Shown: positions 24,355 to 34,379 of the stretch, piece after piece
How positions within the stretch are numbered: the first letter of the stretch is position 1
Layout of the letters: every line of letters begins with the position of its first letter
Origin: Halorubrum aidingense JCM 13560
GTDB lineage: Archaea; Halobacteriota; Halobacteria; Halobacteriales; Haloferacaceae
DNA: 64,000 nt
Assembly: GCF_000336995.1 (NCBI RefSeq)
Contig: NZ_AOJI01000024.1
Location: forward strand, 48,900-112,899
Direction: 5' to 3'
Translations under genes and position numbers: made by a program
The notes under the pieces: model-generated
Databases searched by the model: none
The model's input: the letters and a program-made list of their open reading frames with translations, nothing else
Told to the model about the DNA's origin: nothing

Positions 24355-25725
24355 ATGAGCCTTCCCGAACTGCTCGCGGAGACCGTCGGCGACGAGAACG
24401 TCGTCGCGACGGTCCCGCTCGGGGGTGACGACCGCCTGGCGGTCACGCCGACGCGAACCCTCGTCTACCGCGGCGACGGGCTGTTGTCCGACGAGTCGGT
24501 CGCCACGTACTCCCACGACGTCGAGCACATCGCGCTCTCGACCGGCCGCCGTAAGGCGAAACTCACCCTCGGCTACGGCCTCGACGGCGACGAAACCATC
24601 ACCGTGCCCGTCAAGCGCGCCGACGAGGTCCTCCACCCGATCCTCGCCGGCGTCCTCTCGGCGCGAAGCGTCACCGACCCGGGCGAGTCGGTCGTCCGCA
24701 CGTTCCGATTTTCGGACCTCACCCTCGTCGTCACCAGCGATCGTCTCGTCAAACACGTCGGGTCGGCGGTCTGGGACGAAGAGTTCGAGGAGTTCCCCTA
24801 CGCCGACCTCACGAATCTCGACTTCGAGGAGGGAACCGTCGCGACCGCCGTCGTGCTCGCGCACGGCGGGCGCTCGGAGCGCTTCAAAGCCCCCAACGAA
24901 TCGGCCCGCGCGGTCCGGGAGACCCTCGTCGACGCCGTGTGCGCGTTCCACGATGTCGACAGCCTCGAGGAGTTCCGGGTGACGGTCGCGGCCGACGAAG
25001 ACGGGGGCGGCGACGCCGACGCGACGGCGAACACCGGCAGCACCACCGACTTCGGCGAGGGACCCGATCCGCTATCGGCCTCGCCCGTGGCCGACGCGGA
25101 GGCCGAAGCGGAGGCCAACGCAGAGGCCAACGGAGAGGCTAGCGCAGAGGCCGACACGGCGGCGGAGCCGGAGCACGAACCGGCCTCGACCGCCGCGGTG
25201 GGGTCCGAGTCCCAAGCCGTGAGTGATGTCGACCGCGGGGACGCCGGACCCGAAGGTGCCGATCCCGCCGACCGCGACGGTTCGGACCCGCTCTCGGCCG
25301 GCGTCGGGGATGCTGCGCCACCGACATCGGGGGATTCGACCGCGGCCGTCACGGACAACGCCGGACCCGAAGGCGCCGCGTCGACGGGGTCGACGGGGTC
25401 GACAGCCTCGGACGCGTCGGACGCCGATCTCATCCGCGGAACCGACGAGAGCGTGTCTGAGACGTCCGCTGTCGACACCGGTGCCGACCGTCTCAGCGAC
25501 GCCGACCGCCTCAGCGACGCCGACCGCCCGGACGATGAATCGTCGGCGCCGACGAACGCCGACGCGTTCGACGGCTCGCCCTTCGAGAGCGCCGGCGTCG
25601 AGGGCGAGGACCTCGCGACGGAGGTCGCCGCGCTCCGCAGCACGGTCGAAGCCCAGTCCGAGCGGCTCGACCGGCAGTCAGTGCTCATCGAGCAGCTGAT
25701 CGAAGAGCTCCGACGCGGGCGGTGA
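24355..25725 (+). CDS. Haloarchaeal protein with N-terminal PH-like domain and long acidic tail (DUF7115-like)
   Basis: A 456-residue protein. Residues 1-200 form two similar beta-rich halves (LAVTPTRTLVYRGDGLLSDE and LVVTSDRLVKHVGSAVWDEE), which looks like a tandem PH-like/short bacterial-PH arrangement. Residues 215-420 are a low-complexity Asp/Glu/Ala/Ser linker with small repeats (DRLSDADRLSDADR). The C-terminus, about residues 420-456, is a predicted coiled coil (LATEVAALRSTVEAQSERLDRQ). I start at MSLPELLAE; the longer frame adds 52 Arg/Pro-rich residues. I associate it with DUF7115, but the function is unknown. Confidence 0.65.
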   Translation: MSLPELLAETVGDENVVATVPLGGDDRLAVTPTRTLVYRGDGLLSDESVATYSHDVEHIALSTGRRKAKLTLGYGLDGDETITVPVKRADEVLHPILAGVLSARSVTDPGESVVRTFRFSDLTLVVTSDRLVKHVGSAVWDEEFEEFPYADLTNLDFEEGTVATAVVLAHGGRSERFKAPNESARAVRETLVDAVCAFHDVDSLEEFRVTVAADEDGGGDADATANTGSTTDFGEGPDPLSASPVADAEAEAEANAEANGEASAEADTAAEPEHEPASTAAVGSESQAVSDVDRGDAGPEGADPADRDGSDPLSAGVGDAAPPTSGDSTAAVTDNAGPEGAASTGSTGSTASDASDADLIRGTDESVSETSAVDTGADRLSDADRLSDADRPDDESSAPTNADAFDGSPFESAGVEGEDLATEVAALRSTVEAQSERLDRQSVLIEQLIEELRRGR

Positions 25726-25801
25726 GCGGATCAGGTCCGCCATTCTCCAAAACGATAGTCAGGACGGACGTTTTATCACCGCGACGCCGAACGTTCGGAG
25801 C

Positions 25802-27022
25802 GTGATCGCGCAACTCGGAACGCAGTTCGACGCGCTCTTGAGCGGCGTCACGACGACCGAGGCGCGTCTCGTCGCGACACTCGGTATCCTCCTCGCGACG
25901 GCCGCGATCGGCTGGCTCCTGCTTCCTCGCACCGTTCGCGCCGGCGAGCGCGTCGCGTCGCGCTGGCTGGAGCGGTTCCTCGACGGCCGCGGCGAACACT
26001 CAATCGCGACGCTCCGGGAGGCCGTCCCCCTCTCGTTCGGACTGCGACTGATCGTCGGCATCCTTCAACTGGCGCTGTTCTCGCTCGCCACCGCCGCGAT
26101 CCTCTCGCTGTGGGGGCAGTTCGCCCTCGTCGTCGCGGCGTTGCCCGTCGCGGAGAACGCGCTGACGGTCGGCGCGCGGGTCGTACTCTCCGGGTTCCTT
26201 TTAGCGGGCGCCTACATCGCGAGCGATCTGCTGGAGGCGTACGTCTCGGCGCTGTCGGACGACAGCGACCGCATCACGGCCCATCAAGAGCAACTGCTCA
26301 CCCGGATCATGCAGGTCGGGCTGCTCGCCGTCGCCGGGCTCACCGTCCTCGGCATCTGGGGCGTAAACCTCGGTGGGCTCCTCGTCGGCGCCGGATTCCT
26401 CGGAATCGTCCTCGGGATGGCCGCTAGACAAACGCTCGGGTCGCTCATCGCCGGCTTCGTGTTGATGTTCGCGCGCCCCTTCGAGATCGGCGACTGGGTC
26501 GAGATCGGCGACGAGGAGGGGTTCGTCACCGAGATCACCATCATGAACACGCACATGCGGAACTTCGACGGCGAGTACGTCGTGGTGCCGAACGACCTCG
26601 TCACTAATCAGGCGATCACCAACCGGAGCCGGGAGGGGCGGCTCCGCATTCACATGGAGGTCGGCATCGGCTACGACGACGACCCGACCCGCGCCAGCGA
26701 GATCGCCGAAGACGTGCTGACGGGGATCGACACCGTCGCGAACAACCCGAAACCGTACGTCATCCCCTCCGCGTTCGGCGACTCCGCGATCCTCCTCGAT
26801 CTCCGCTTTTGGATCGACCCGCCGACGCCGCAGGCGCGCTGGCGGTCGAAAGCGACCGCCGTCGAGGAGATCCAGCGCCGGTTCGCGGACGCCGGCATCT
26901 CCATCCCATACCCGCAGCGGACGGTGACGCACCCGCCCGAGACGGCCGCCGACGACGAGACGGTCGAGCGCGTCGAGCGCCTCGATACTCCTCCCGGAAG
27001 CCGGCCGAGTGGCGGCGACTGA
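25802..27022 (+). CDS. Small-conductance mechanosensitive channel (MscS family)
   Basis: A 406-residue channel protein beginning at GTG. Four or five membrane segments (about residues 20-42, 78-100, 125-150, 165-190) precede the pore-lining TM3 with LVGAGFLGIVLGMAARQTLGSL at about 188-210. The beta domain (FEIGDWVEIGDEEGFVTEIT, then VVVPNDLVTNQAITN) and the C-terminal alpha/beta domain follow. It opens on membrane tension during hypo-osmotic shock, which matters for a halophile. Standalone gene 76 bases after the acidic-tail protein. Confidence 0.93.
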   Translation: MIAQLGTQFDALLSGVTTTEARLVATLGILLATAAIGWLLLPRTVRAGERVASRWLERFLDGRGEHSIATLREAVPLSFGLRLIVGILQLALFSLATAAILSLWGQFALVVAALPVAENALTVGARVVLSGFLLAGAYIASDLLEAYVSALSDDSDRITAHQEQLLTRIMQVGLLAVAGLTVLGIWGVNLGGLLVGAGFLGIVLGMAARQTLGSLIAGFVLMFARPFEIGDWVEIGDEEGFVTEITIMNTHMRNFDGEYVVVPNDLVTNQAITNRSREGRLRIHMEVGIGYDDDPTRASEIAEDVLTGIDTVANNPKPYVIPSAFGDSAILLDLRFWIDPPTPQARWRSKATAVEEIQRRFADAGISIPYPQRTVTHPPETAADDETVERVERLDTPPGSRPSGGD

Positions 27023-27117
27023 CGTCGGCTGACGCCGGTTGACGCCGATTGCCGCCAATTGACGCGGAGCGGTTCACCGCTCATCCGACTCGTCGCTCGT
27101 CCGGTTCCCCGTGGAGT

Positions 27118-28962
27118 TCACTGATCCCGTTCGAACCCCGCCGCGAACGTCGCCTCGTCGACCGAGAGCACCGTCGGTCGACCGTGCGGACACGCGTACG
27201 GTCGCTCGCACTCGCCCAGCCGATCGAGCAGCGAGCGGTGCGCGTCGCGGTCGAGGTCACCGAGGTCACCGCGCTTCACCGAGGGGTGACACGCCAGGTC
27301 GGCGAGCAGCGCTTCGCGCGCGTCTCGCGGCGACTCCCCGGTCGACAGCGTCGCGAGCGCGTCGCGGAACGCCCCGGCGTCGGCCGCGCGTCCGAAGGGC
27401 GCCGGCACGGTCCGGAGCCGCACCGTCCCACCGCCGAACGGCTCCGTCTCGAACCCGAGCGCGGCGAGATCGGCGGCGTGCGCCTCCGCCGCGGCCGCCT
27501 CGGGCGCCGATAGCGACACCGTCGCCGGCGGGTCGAGGGCGGCGGTCGGAACCGGGTCGCCGTCGAACGCCCGGGCGAGCCGCTCGTAGTTCACCCGCTC
27601 GTGGGCGGCGTGACCGTCGATCACGAGCAGTTCGTCGCCCGCCTCGACGAGGAGATAGAGGTCGCGGAACACGCCGATCGGTTCCGCGTCCGCGAAGGTC
27701 GCAGAGCGGCGCCCGTCCGCCTCCCCGACCGGGTCGAGCGCCGACTCGAGGTCGGTGTCGACGGACGCCTTCCGGCGCAGGTCGGCGCCGGTGAGCGCGT
27801 CGCCGACGGCGGCCTCGACGGCCGCGGCCACCGCCTCGCGGTCGCGGAGGCCGACCTCGCGTTTCGCCGGGTGGACGTTCGGGTCCACTCGTTCCGGCGG
27901 GACCGAGACGGCGACCGCGGCGACCGGCTCTCGGCCGTCGGGGAGCAGCCGCCCGTACCCGGCCCGGACCGCGGCCGCGAGCCGATCGTTCCGGACCGGC
28001 CGCCCGTTCACCGCGATCCGAACGTGATCGCGCGAGGCGCGAGTGATCGAGGGGTACGCGAGGGCGCCGGAGACGGACACCGACACCGCCTCGCCGACGT
28101 CGGTCGCGTCGGGAGCCGTCTCCTCGGGAGCCGTCTCGTCGGAAGCCGTCTCGCCGGAAGCCGTCCCGCCGTCGACGCTCGCGTCCAAGACCGTTGATCG
28201 GCTCGCAGTCTCCCGATCGTACACGCCCAGCAGGGCGTCCGTGACGCCGGTTCCGGACGTCGAGAGCGTCGTCGATCCGTCGTGATCGAGCGTGAACGCG
28301 ACCTCGGGGGCCGCGAGCGCGTAGTCGGCGACGACTCGCGAAAGCCGCGCGAACTCGGCGGCGGCGCCCGCGAGCGACTCGCGCCGGGCCGGGCGGGTCG
28401 CGAAGAGGTCCTCGACGGTCACCGTGGTGCCGCGGGCGCGCCCGGCGTCGGCGACGGTCGGATCACCGCTGTCACTGTCGCCGACGTCGCCGACGTCTCC
28501 GTCGCCACCGTCACCGCGGTCGTCGCGGTCGCCGGGGACGAGCGCGCGTCCGGTGGTCGCCGTCCCGTCCACGACGACCCGCGTGCCGACCGGTCCGCCG
28601 TCGCTCGTGACGAGTTCGAGGCGCGCGGCGTCGGCGATCGCGGCCAGCGCCTCCCCGCGGAAGCCGAGCGACTCGACCCCGACCGGGTCGCCGTCGGGAG
28701 CGAGTTTGCTCGTCGCGTGGCGCTCGACCGCGCGACGGGCGTCGGTTCGGCTCATCCCGCGGCCGTCGTCGGCGACGCGGATCCGGTCGGTCCCGTCACC
28801 CTCGACCGCGATCTCGACGCGGGACGCCCCGGCGTCGAGCGCGTTGTCGATCAGTTCCGCGACGACCCGCGCCGGTCGGGTGACCACCTCGCCGGCGGCG
28901 ATCCGATCGACGGTGGCGGGGTCGAGTCGGCGAACCCGGGCGGCCGCTTCGTCACTCTCCAT
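27118..28962 (-). CDS. mutL: DNA mismatch repair protein MutL
   Basis: A 614-residue MutL. The GHKL ATPase domain has [25 protein letters not shown] near residues 20-45, VADDGRGM near 62-69 and [10 protein letters not shown] near 100-109. A poorly conserved acidic linker around residues 145-165 (Asp/Gly repeats) and another at 225-260 interrupt it. The C-terminal domain carries the endonuclease signature [14 protein letters not shown], where the usual DQHA reads DGHA, plus [10 protein letters not shown] and CPHGRPTVL, so nicking activity is likely retained. The start overlaps the mutS 3' end by 11 bases, forming a mutS-mutL operon. Confidence 0.95.
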   Translation of the reverse strand: MESDEAAARVRRLDPATVDRIAAGEVVTRPARVVAELIDNALDAGASRVEIAVEGDGTDRIRVADDGRGMSRTDARRAVERHATSKLAPDGDPVGVESLGFRGEALAAIADAARLELVTSDGGPVGTRVVVDGTATTGRALVPGDRDDRGDGGDGDVGDVGDSDSGDPTVADAGRARGTTVTVEDLFATRPARRESLAGAAAEFARLSRVVADYALAAPEVAFTLDHDGSTTLSTSGTGVTDALLGVYDRETASRSTVLDASVDGGTASGETASDETAPEETAPDATDVGEAVSVSVSGALAYPSITRASRDHVRIAVNGRPVRNDRLAAAVRAGYGRLLPDGREPVAAVAVSVPPERVDPNVHPAKREVGLRDREAVAAAVEAAVGDALTGADLRRKASVDTDLESALDPVGEADGRRSATFADAEPIGVFRDLYLLVEAGDELLVIDGHAAHERVNYERLARAFDGDPVPTAALDPPATVSLSAPEAAAAEAHAADLAALGFETEPFGGGTVRLRTVPAPFGRAADAGAFRDALATLSTGESPRDAREALLADLACHPSVKRGDLGDLDRDAHRSLLDRLGECERPYACPHGRPTVLSVDEATFAAGFERDQ

Positions 28963-31726
28963 CGTCGATCCTCGACTGGAGGTCGTGCAGGGCGTTCAGC
29001 GCCTCGATCGGCGTCGTCTGCGCGAGGTCGATGTCGCGGAGTTCGGCCGCGAGGTCGGGTGCGAGGCCGGGCGTCCCGTCGTCGGCCCGGGTGTCGGAGT
29101 CCCGGGTGTCGGCAGTGGGGGTAGCGTCGTCGGGAGCGGTGTCGGCGGCACCTCGTGCGGCCTCGTCGTCACCGGTCGCGCCGGACTCGTCGGCCACAAT
29201 CCCGCCTGCGGGATCGGCGTCTCTCCCTACGGGATCGTCGTCCTCCGTAACTAGCGACCGCGATCGCTCGACGACGGGCGCCGGAACCCCGGCGAGTTCG
29301 GCGACCTCGACGCCGTACGACGAGGAGGAGGCGCCGGGGACGATCCGGTGGAGGAAGGTCACGTCGCCGTCCTCGCGGGTGGCGGTGAAATGGAGGTTGA
29401 AGACGCGCTCGCGCTCGGCCGCGAGGTCGGTGAGCTCGTGGTAGTGAGTGGCGAAGAGGGTCGTCGCGCCCAGATCGTCGTGGATGAACTCGGCGGCGGC
29501 GCGGGCGATGGCGCGCCCGTCGGTCGTGGCGGTGCCGCGCCCGACTTCGTCGAGGAGCACGAGCGAGTCGGAGCCCGCGTCGTGGAGGATCTCCGTCAGC
29601 TCGCTCATCTCGCGCATGAACGTCGACTGCCCGCCGGCGATGTCGTCGGAGGCCCCGACGCGGGTGAACAGCCGGTCGAAGACGGGGAGAGTGGCGGCCT
29701 GCGCGGGGACGAACGAGCCGGTCTGCGCGAGCACGACCGCGAGCGCGACCGACCGCATATACGTCGACTTCCCGCTCATGTTCGGCCCCGTGATCACCGC
29801 GATCGAGCCGCGGGGGAGGGACGCGTCGTTGGGAACGAACGACCCCGACCCGCGCTCGACGACCGGGTGGCGACCCCCCTCGATCTCGACGCCGGCATCC
29901 GCGTCGTCGACGATCTCCGGGCGGACGTAGTCGCCGCCGACGGCGACGGCCGCGAACGAACAGAGGGCGTCGAGCTCGGCGAGCGCCTCCGCGAGTCCCT
30001 GGATCCGTTCGGTCTCGGCGGCCACGCGCTCGCGGACGTCGACGAACCGCTCGTACTCCATGGCGTCGGCGCGCTCGGCGGCGGCGACGATCTCCTCCTC
30101 GCGCTCTTTCAGCTCGGGGGTGACGTACCGCTCGCTGTTCTTGAGTGTCTGTCGCCGGCGGTAGTCGTCCGGGACCCGGTCCGCGTTGGCGTCGGTCACT
30201 TCGATGTAGTAGCCGTGGACCTGATTGTGACCCACCGACAGCGAGTCGATCCCGGTGCGCTCGCGCTCGGTCGCCTCTAGGTCGGCGACCCACTCGCGAC
30301 CCTCGCGCTCGGTCGCACGAAGGGCATCGAGGTCGTCGTCGAACCCGTCCCGGATCACGCCGCCCTCGGTGATCTCGGGCGGAGGGGTGACGGCGATGGC
30401 CTCGTCGATCAGCTCGCGGACGGCGACGAGCTCGTCGAGGCGGTCCCGGAGGTCGCGGAGGTGATCGGTGCGGGGGCGGTCAGCGTCGTCGGCCTCGGAG
30501 GCGGTGTCTTCTTCACCCGCCAGCGTCGCCTTCAGCTCCGGAACGACCGCGAGCGTCGCATGCAGCGACCGGAGGTCGCGGGCGTCGGCGCGGCCGCGGG
30601 AGATCCGCCCGACGAGGCGTTCGAGGTCGTAGGCGGTCGACAGCGCCTCGGCGACGCCCTCGCGGACGAGGCTTCGGTCGGCCAGCTCGCCGACCGCGTC
30701 GTGACGGCTCCGGATCGCCTCGACGTCGACGAGGGGGCGCCGGAGCCACCGCTCCAGACGGCGCCGACCGAGCGCGCAGTTCGTCTCGTCGAGGGCGTCG
30801 AACAGGGTGTCGCTCGCGCCGAGCCCGCGGTTCTCGAACAGCTCCAGGCTGCGCTGGGCGGCCGCGTCGAGCCGGAGCCGGTCGCGGGGGTCGTACCGCC
30901 GGATCCGGGTGACGTACGAGAGCGGTCCGTCGTCGCCTTGAGTGTACTCCGCGTACGCGAGCACGGCGCCGGCCGCCCGAAGCTCGGCGTCGGCGTCGAA
31001 CCGTCGCTCCGGGGCGGAGAGGTACGCCGAGAGCCGTTCGGTCGCCGCGCACCGATCGAAGACGTCCGCGTCGTACTCGTGAGTGGTCCAGCCGCGCTCG
31101 GCGTCCGCGGGCGCGAAGTCGGGGGCGGCGGGTCCGGTGATCAGCTCCGCGGGGGCGACGCGGTCGAGCTCCTCGGCGATCGCGTCGCGGTCGCCGGCGG
31201 TGACGAGACACTCGCCCGTGGACACGTCGACGGCGGCGAGACCGACGGAGCCGTCGGGGTCCGCTTCCTCCTCACCGGCCGCCACCGCCGCGACGTAGTT
31301 CGTCGTGCCGGCCTCCAGTAAGTCGTCCTCGACGACGGTTCCGGGCGTGATCACCTCGGTGACCGCCCGGTCGACGAGCCCCGAGGCCTGGTCGGCGTCT
31401 TCGACCTGGTCGGCGAGCGCGACGCGGTAGCCGGCGTCGAGCAGCGAGTCGAGGTACGGCGCGGCGTTGTCGATGGGGACGCCCGCCATCGGGTAGTCGC
31501 CGGTCGAGTCGGAGCGCTCCGTCAGCGTCACTTCACAGACCCGGGAGACGGCCGTGGCCGCCTCGCAGAACGCCTCGTAGAAGTCGCCGACCTGAAACAG
31601 TACGAGCGCGTCCTCGTGGGGCGCGCACAGGTCCGCGTACTGAGAGAGCATCGGCGTCAGCTCCTCGCGGGCGGCGGCGATCCCGGGCGGCAGCCCCGTC
31701 ACCGTCTCTCGGTCCGCCGTTGGCAT
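28952..31726 (-). CDS. mutS: DNA mismatch recognition protein MutS
   Basis: A 924-residue MutS1-type protein. The mismatch-binding domain has [11 protein letters not shown] (Phe-x-Glu wedge) near residue 45. Connector, lever and clamp domains follow. The C-terminal ATPase has Walker [11 protein letters not shown] near residue 650, then [13 protein letters not shown], Walker [14 protein letters not shown] and the ATHYHEL switch. A long acidic Asp/Ala/Thr-rich insertion lies near the C-terminus before the final helix. I use the ATG at MPTADRE; an alternative ATG 27 bases upstream is possible. It is the first gene of the mutS-mutL operon. Confidence 0.95.
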   Translation of the reverse strand: MPTADRETVTGLPPGIAAAREELTPMLSQYADLCAPHEDALVLFQVGDFYEAFCEAATAVSRVCEVTLTERSDSTGDYPMAGVPIDNAAPYLDSLLDAGYRVALADQVEDADQASGLVDRAVTEVITPGTVVEDDLLEAGTTNYVAAVAAGEEEADPDGSVGLAAVDVSTGECLVTAGDRDAIAEELDRVAPAELITGPAAPDFAPADAERGWTTHEYDADVFDRCAATERLSAYLSAPERRFDADAELRAAGAVLAYAEYTQGDDGPLSYVTRIRRYDPRDRLRLDAAAQRSLELFENRGLGASDTLFDALDETNCALGRRRLERWLRRPLVDVEAIRSRHDAVGELADRSLVREGVAEALSTAYDLERLVGRISRGRADARDLRSLHATLAVVPELKATLAGEEDTASEADDADRPRTDHLRDLRDRLDELVAVRELIDEAIAVTPPPEITEGGVIRDGFDDDLDALRATEREGREWVADLEATERERTGIDSLSVGHNQVHGYYIEVTDANADRVPDDYRRRQTLKNSERYVTPELKEREEEIVAAAERADAMEYERFVDVRERVAAETERIQGLAEALAELDALCSFAAVAVGGDYVRPEIVDDADAGVEIEGGRHPVVERGSGSFVPNDASLPRGSIAVITGPNMSGKSTYMRSVALAVVLAQTGSFVPAQAATLPVFDRLFTRVGASDDIAGGQSTFMREMSELTEILHDAGSDSLVLLDEVGRGTATTDGRAIARAAAEFIHDDLGATTLFATHYHELTDLAAERERVFNLHFTATREDGDVTFLHRIVPGASSSSYGVEVAELAGVPAPVVERSRSLVTEDDDPVGRDADPAGGIVADESGATGDDEAARGAADTAPDDATPTADTRDSDTRADDGTPGLAPDLAAELRDIDLAQTTPIEALNALHDLQSRIDDGE

Positions 31727-31858
31727 ACCACGGATCCGGTCGCCCGCGGGCATAAACCGTGCGGAGGCGGTCGGGACCTCCGAGACGGCCACCGCGGAGA
31801 CCGATCGCTCGACAGCCATCGGCGAGACGCTTACAACGCTGGCGCCCCGATCACGGTC

Positions 31859-32428
31859 GTGACGAATCGAGCGATCATCGTCGGCTTGGCCGCGACGTTC
31901 ATCGGACTGACGGCGTTGCTCGCCGTCGCCGGAGTCGTCGTCTCTCCGGTGCTTCTGATCCTCGCCGTCCCCTTCGGCGTCGTCGCGTACTTCCTCTGGT
32001 ACCACGCCAGCGGTCGACTCCGCGATCGGGTTCGGCGGGAGGCCGCGCGGGCCGGGCCGGCAGAACACCGACGAGCGAGGCAACGCGCCCGGGCGGCGGA
32101 GCACCGGCGAAGCGCGCACCGGTCGGCCGGCGCCGGCGGCGGCGCCACGGACGGCGGGTTCGGAGCGAGCGGGGCCGCGGGCGGCTTCGGCGGTCGTGAC
32201 CCGCGTGGTTCCCGTGACCCGCGTGACCCCCGCGACCGCGCCCCCTCGACGAGCGGGATGACCGAGCGGGAGGCGTACGAGACGCTCGGGCTGGATCGAA
32301 CCGCCGGACAGGACGCGATTCGATCGACCTACCGGGAGCAGGCGAAGCGGCTCCACCCGGACGGCGAAGACGGCGACGAAGCGGCGTTCAAAGAGCTCAC
32401 CGAGGCGTACGACCTGCTCAAACGGTAA
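31859..32428 (+). CDS. Membrane-anchored J-domain (DnaJ-like) protein
   Basis: A 189-residue protein starting at GTG, just divergent from mutS. Two membrane segments at about residues 5-27 and 29-47 form a hairpin. An Arg/Ala/Gly-rich linker with [11 protein letters not shown] repeats follows. The C-terminal J domain begins near residue 135 ([20 protein letters not shown]) and contains the essential HPD motif at 166-168. It should recruit DnaK to the cytoplasmic face of the membrane. A longer frame exists upstream but would run through the mutS start. Type III J protein without zinc-finger domain. Confidence 0.85.
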   Translation: MTNRAIIVGLAATFIGLTALLAVAGVVVSPVLLILAVPFGVVAYFLWYHASGRLRDRVRREAARAGPAEHRRARQRARAAEHRRSAHRSAGAGGGATDGGFGASGAAGGFGGRDPRGSRDPRDPRDRAPSTSGMTEREAYETLGLDRTAGQDAIRSTYREQAKRLHPDGEDGDEAAFKELTEAYDLLKR

Positions 32429-32470
32429 GGCGTTCCGGGGTCTCATGAGGCGGATCGAACTCCGATCAGG

Positions 32471-32530
32471 CCCCGCGAACTCGGATCGGACCCCGCGAAC
32501 TCGGATCGGACCCCGCGAACTCGGATCAGT
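32471..32530 (+). repeat. Three-copy 20-bp tandem repeat between convergent genes
   Basis: The unit ccccgcgaactcggatcgga is repeated at 32471, 32491 and 32511, the last copy diverging in its final bases. A partial copy lies upstream at 32457-32470. It fills the 97-base gap between the J-domain gene and the mobA stop and runs into the last bases of mobA. Its function is unknown. Confidence 0.9.
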
Positions 32531-33206
32531 CCTTCCGGAGGGCGTCGGCGACGACCGACGCCGCGTCGGCCAGTTCCTCGCGGGTGTTGACGTTCGTGAA
32601 CGTACGCGGCGTCGTGCGCTCTCGGATCGACGCGTCGCCGCCGACGACTCGATCGAGTTCGTCGAGCGGCGCCAGTATCTTTCGGTCGCCGCGAGCCAGC
32701 GCGCGGTCGCAAGCGGCCGCCATCGCGTCGGCGCGGTACACCGCCTGCGTCGTCTGGAACCATCGGTCGTCGAGCCGCGGAACCGCGGCGTCGTGCCCCG
32801 CGGCGTCCTCCACGAGCGTCGCGAGGAACGACGGGTCCGCGAACGGCATGTCGCAGGCGACGACCGCGACGTAGTCGCCGGGGGCCGCCCGGCAGACGTT
32901 CCGGATGCCCGCCACGGGGCCGCGGTCCGGTTCGGCGTCGAGCGCCCACCGGACGGGCAGCGACAGGCCGTCGAGCGCGGTTTCGATCGCGTCCCGCTGG
33001 TCGGGCCGACAGCTGATCACGAGGTCGTCGACGATCGGGTCGCCGCCGGACGCGCGCGCCGCGCCCGGGGGAACGGGGTCGTCGGCGCCGGCGAACCGGT
33101 TCGCGACGCGCCGGATCATCGGGACGCCCGCAAGGTCGACGACGGACTTGTCGGCGTCGCCGAAGCGCGTCGAGCGGCCGCCGGCGAGGATGGCTCCGCT
33201 GGTCAT
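32526..33206 (-). CDS. mobA: Molybdenum cofactor guanylyltransferase
   Basis: A 226-residue nucleotidyltransferase. The N-terminal signature [23 protein letters not shown] (residues 4-26) binds the GTP phosphates. [14 protein letters not shown] near residue 122 is the metal-binding Asp segment typical of MobA, which adds GMP to molybdopterin. [12 protein letters not shown] near the C-terminus is also family-typical. I start at MTSGAIL, removing 28 residues of the longer frame. It converges with the J-domain gene and is divergent from pdxS across a 145-base gap. Confidence 0.9.
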   Translation of the reverse strand: MTSGAILAGGRSTRFGDADKSVVDLAGVPMIRRVANRFAGADDPVPPGAARASGGDPIVDDLVISCRPDQRDAIETALDGLSLPVRWALDAEPDRGPVAGIRNVCRAAPGDYVAVVACDMPFADPSFLATLVEDAAGHDAAVPRLDDRWFQTTQAVYRADAMAAACDRALARGDRKILAPLDELDRVVGGDASIRERTTPRTFTNVNTREELADAASVVADALRKD

Positions 33207-33351
33207 GGGTAGTCCGTCGTTAGCGAGGGGCTTTTCCATTGCGGTGAGCGGGGGCAGAGTCCGCGGAACCGCGCCGTTCTCAGACGCCACGCAACGGCCG
33301 ATAATCGGACGAAAGCCACCCGTTAAGTGGGCGGCGCCCTACCGATCGAAC

Positions 33352-34260
33352 ATGGCAGAGGCCACGGATCTAGAGGAGCTGAAGCGGGGGACCGAACTGG
33401 TCAAGCGCGGCTTCGCGCAGATGCAGAAAGGGGGCGTCATCATGGACGTCGTCACCCGCGAACAGGCCCGGATCGCCGAGGACGCCGGCGCGGTCGCGGT
33501 GATGGCGCTGGAGGCCGTCCCGGCCGACATCCGCAAGCGCGGCGGCGTCGCGCGGATGCCCGACCCCGGCAACGTCACCGAGATCATCGACGAGGTCTCG
33601 ATCCCGGTGATGGGCAAGTCCCGGATCGGCCACCGCAAGGAGGCCGAGATCCTGGAGTCGCTCGGCGTCGACATGATCGACGAGTCGGAGGTGCTCACGC
33701 CCGCCGACGACGAGTATCACACCGACAAGCGCGACTTCGCGTCTCCGTTCGTCTGCGGCGCCCGCGACCTCCCCGAAGCGCTCCGGCGCATCCGCGAGGG
33801 CGCGGCCATGATCCGGACGAAGGGCGAGGCCGGCACCGGCGACGTCAATCAGGCGGTCAAACACCAGCGCACCATCAAAACCCAGATCCGGACGCTCACC
33901 GGCCTGAACCACGAGGAGCGCGAGAAGTGGGCCCGCGAGCACGGCGCCCCCCGCGACCTCGTCCACGAGACCGCGGACGCCGGGCGGCTCCCGGTCGTCA
34001 ACTTCGCGGCCGGCGGGATCGCGACGCCCGCGGACGCCGCGCTCATGATGTACCACGGCTGTGACGGGATCTTCGTCGGATCCGGGATCTTCGGCGCGGA
34101 GGACCCCGTCCAGATGGGCGAGGCGATCGTCGAGGCCGTCAACAACTGGGACGACCCCGACGCGCTGGCCGAGATCGCCTCCGGGATCGGCAAGGGAATG
34201 AAGGGGCAGTCGAACGCCGACATCCCCGAGGAAGAGCGGCTGCAGGGCCGCGGCGTTTAA
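33352..34260 (+). CDS. pdxS: Pyridoxal 5'-phosphate synthase lyase subunit PdxS
   Basis: A 302-residue PdxS (SNZ/YaaD). It makes PLP from ribose-5-phosphate, glyceraldehyde-3-phosphate and ammonia from PdxT. Conserved blocks are intact: [40 protein letters not shown] with the catalytic lysine, [25 protein letters not shown], and [12 protein letters not shown] with the second lysine. [18 protein letters not shown] and FVGSGIF form the phosphate site. The start at MAEATDL fits the family N-terminus. pdxT is not in the window, so the subunits are encoded apart. Confidence 0.96.
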   Translation: MAEATDLEELKRGTELVKRGFAQMQKGGVIMDVVTREQARIAEDAGAVAVMALEAVPADIRKRGGVARMPDPGNVTEIIDEVSIPVMGKSRIGHRKEAEILESLGVDMIDESEVLTPADDEYHTDKRDFASPFVCGARDLPEALRRIREGAAMIRTKGEAGTGDVNQAVKHQRTIKTQIRTLTGLNHEEREKWAREHGAPRDLVHETADAGRLPVVNFAAGGIATPADAALMMYHGCDGIFVGSGIFGAEDPVQMGEAIVEAVNNWDDPDALAEIASGIGKGMKGQSNADIPEEERLQGRGV

Positions 34261-34379
34261 ATAGGAACTCGCCCGCTGCGGCGCCCGGAGCGTCTCTGGC
34301 GTCCGGGGTGACCCCGGCGTCGTGTCAACGGCTCCCCCGCAAGCGAACGGTTTTTGCGTCGACCGACGGGAGAGGACGT

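Noticed and set aside
28952..32446. MutS as a 1164-residue protein starting at 32446
   Set aside because: The first 240 residues lie antisense to the J-domain gene and have no MutS similarity; the ATG at 31726 gives a standard MutS length.
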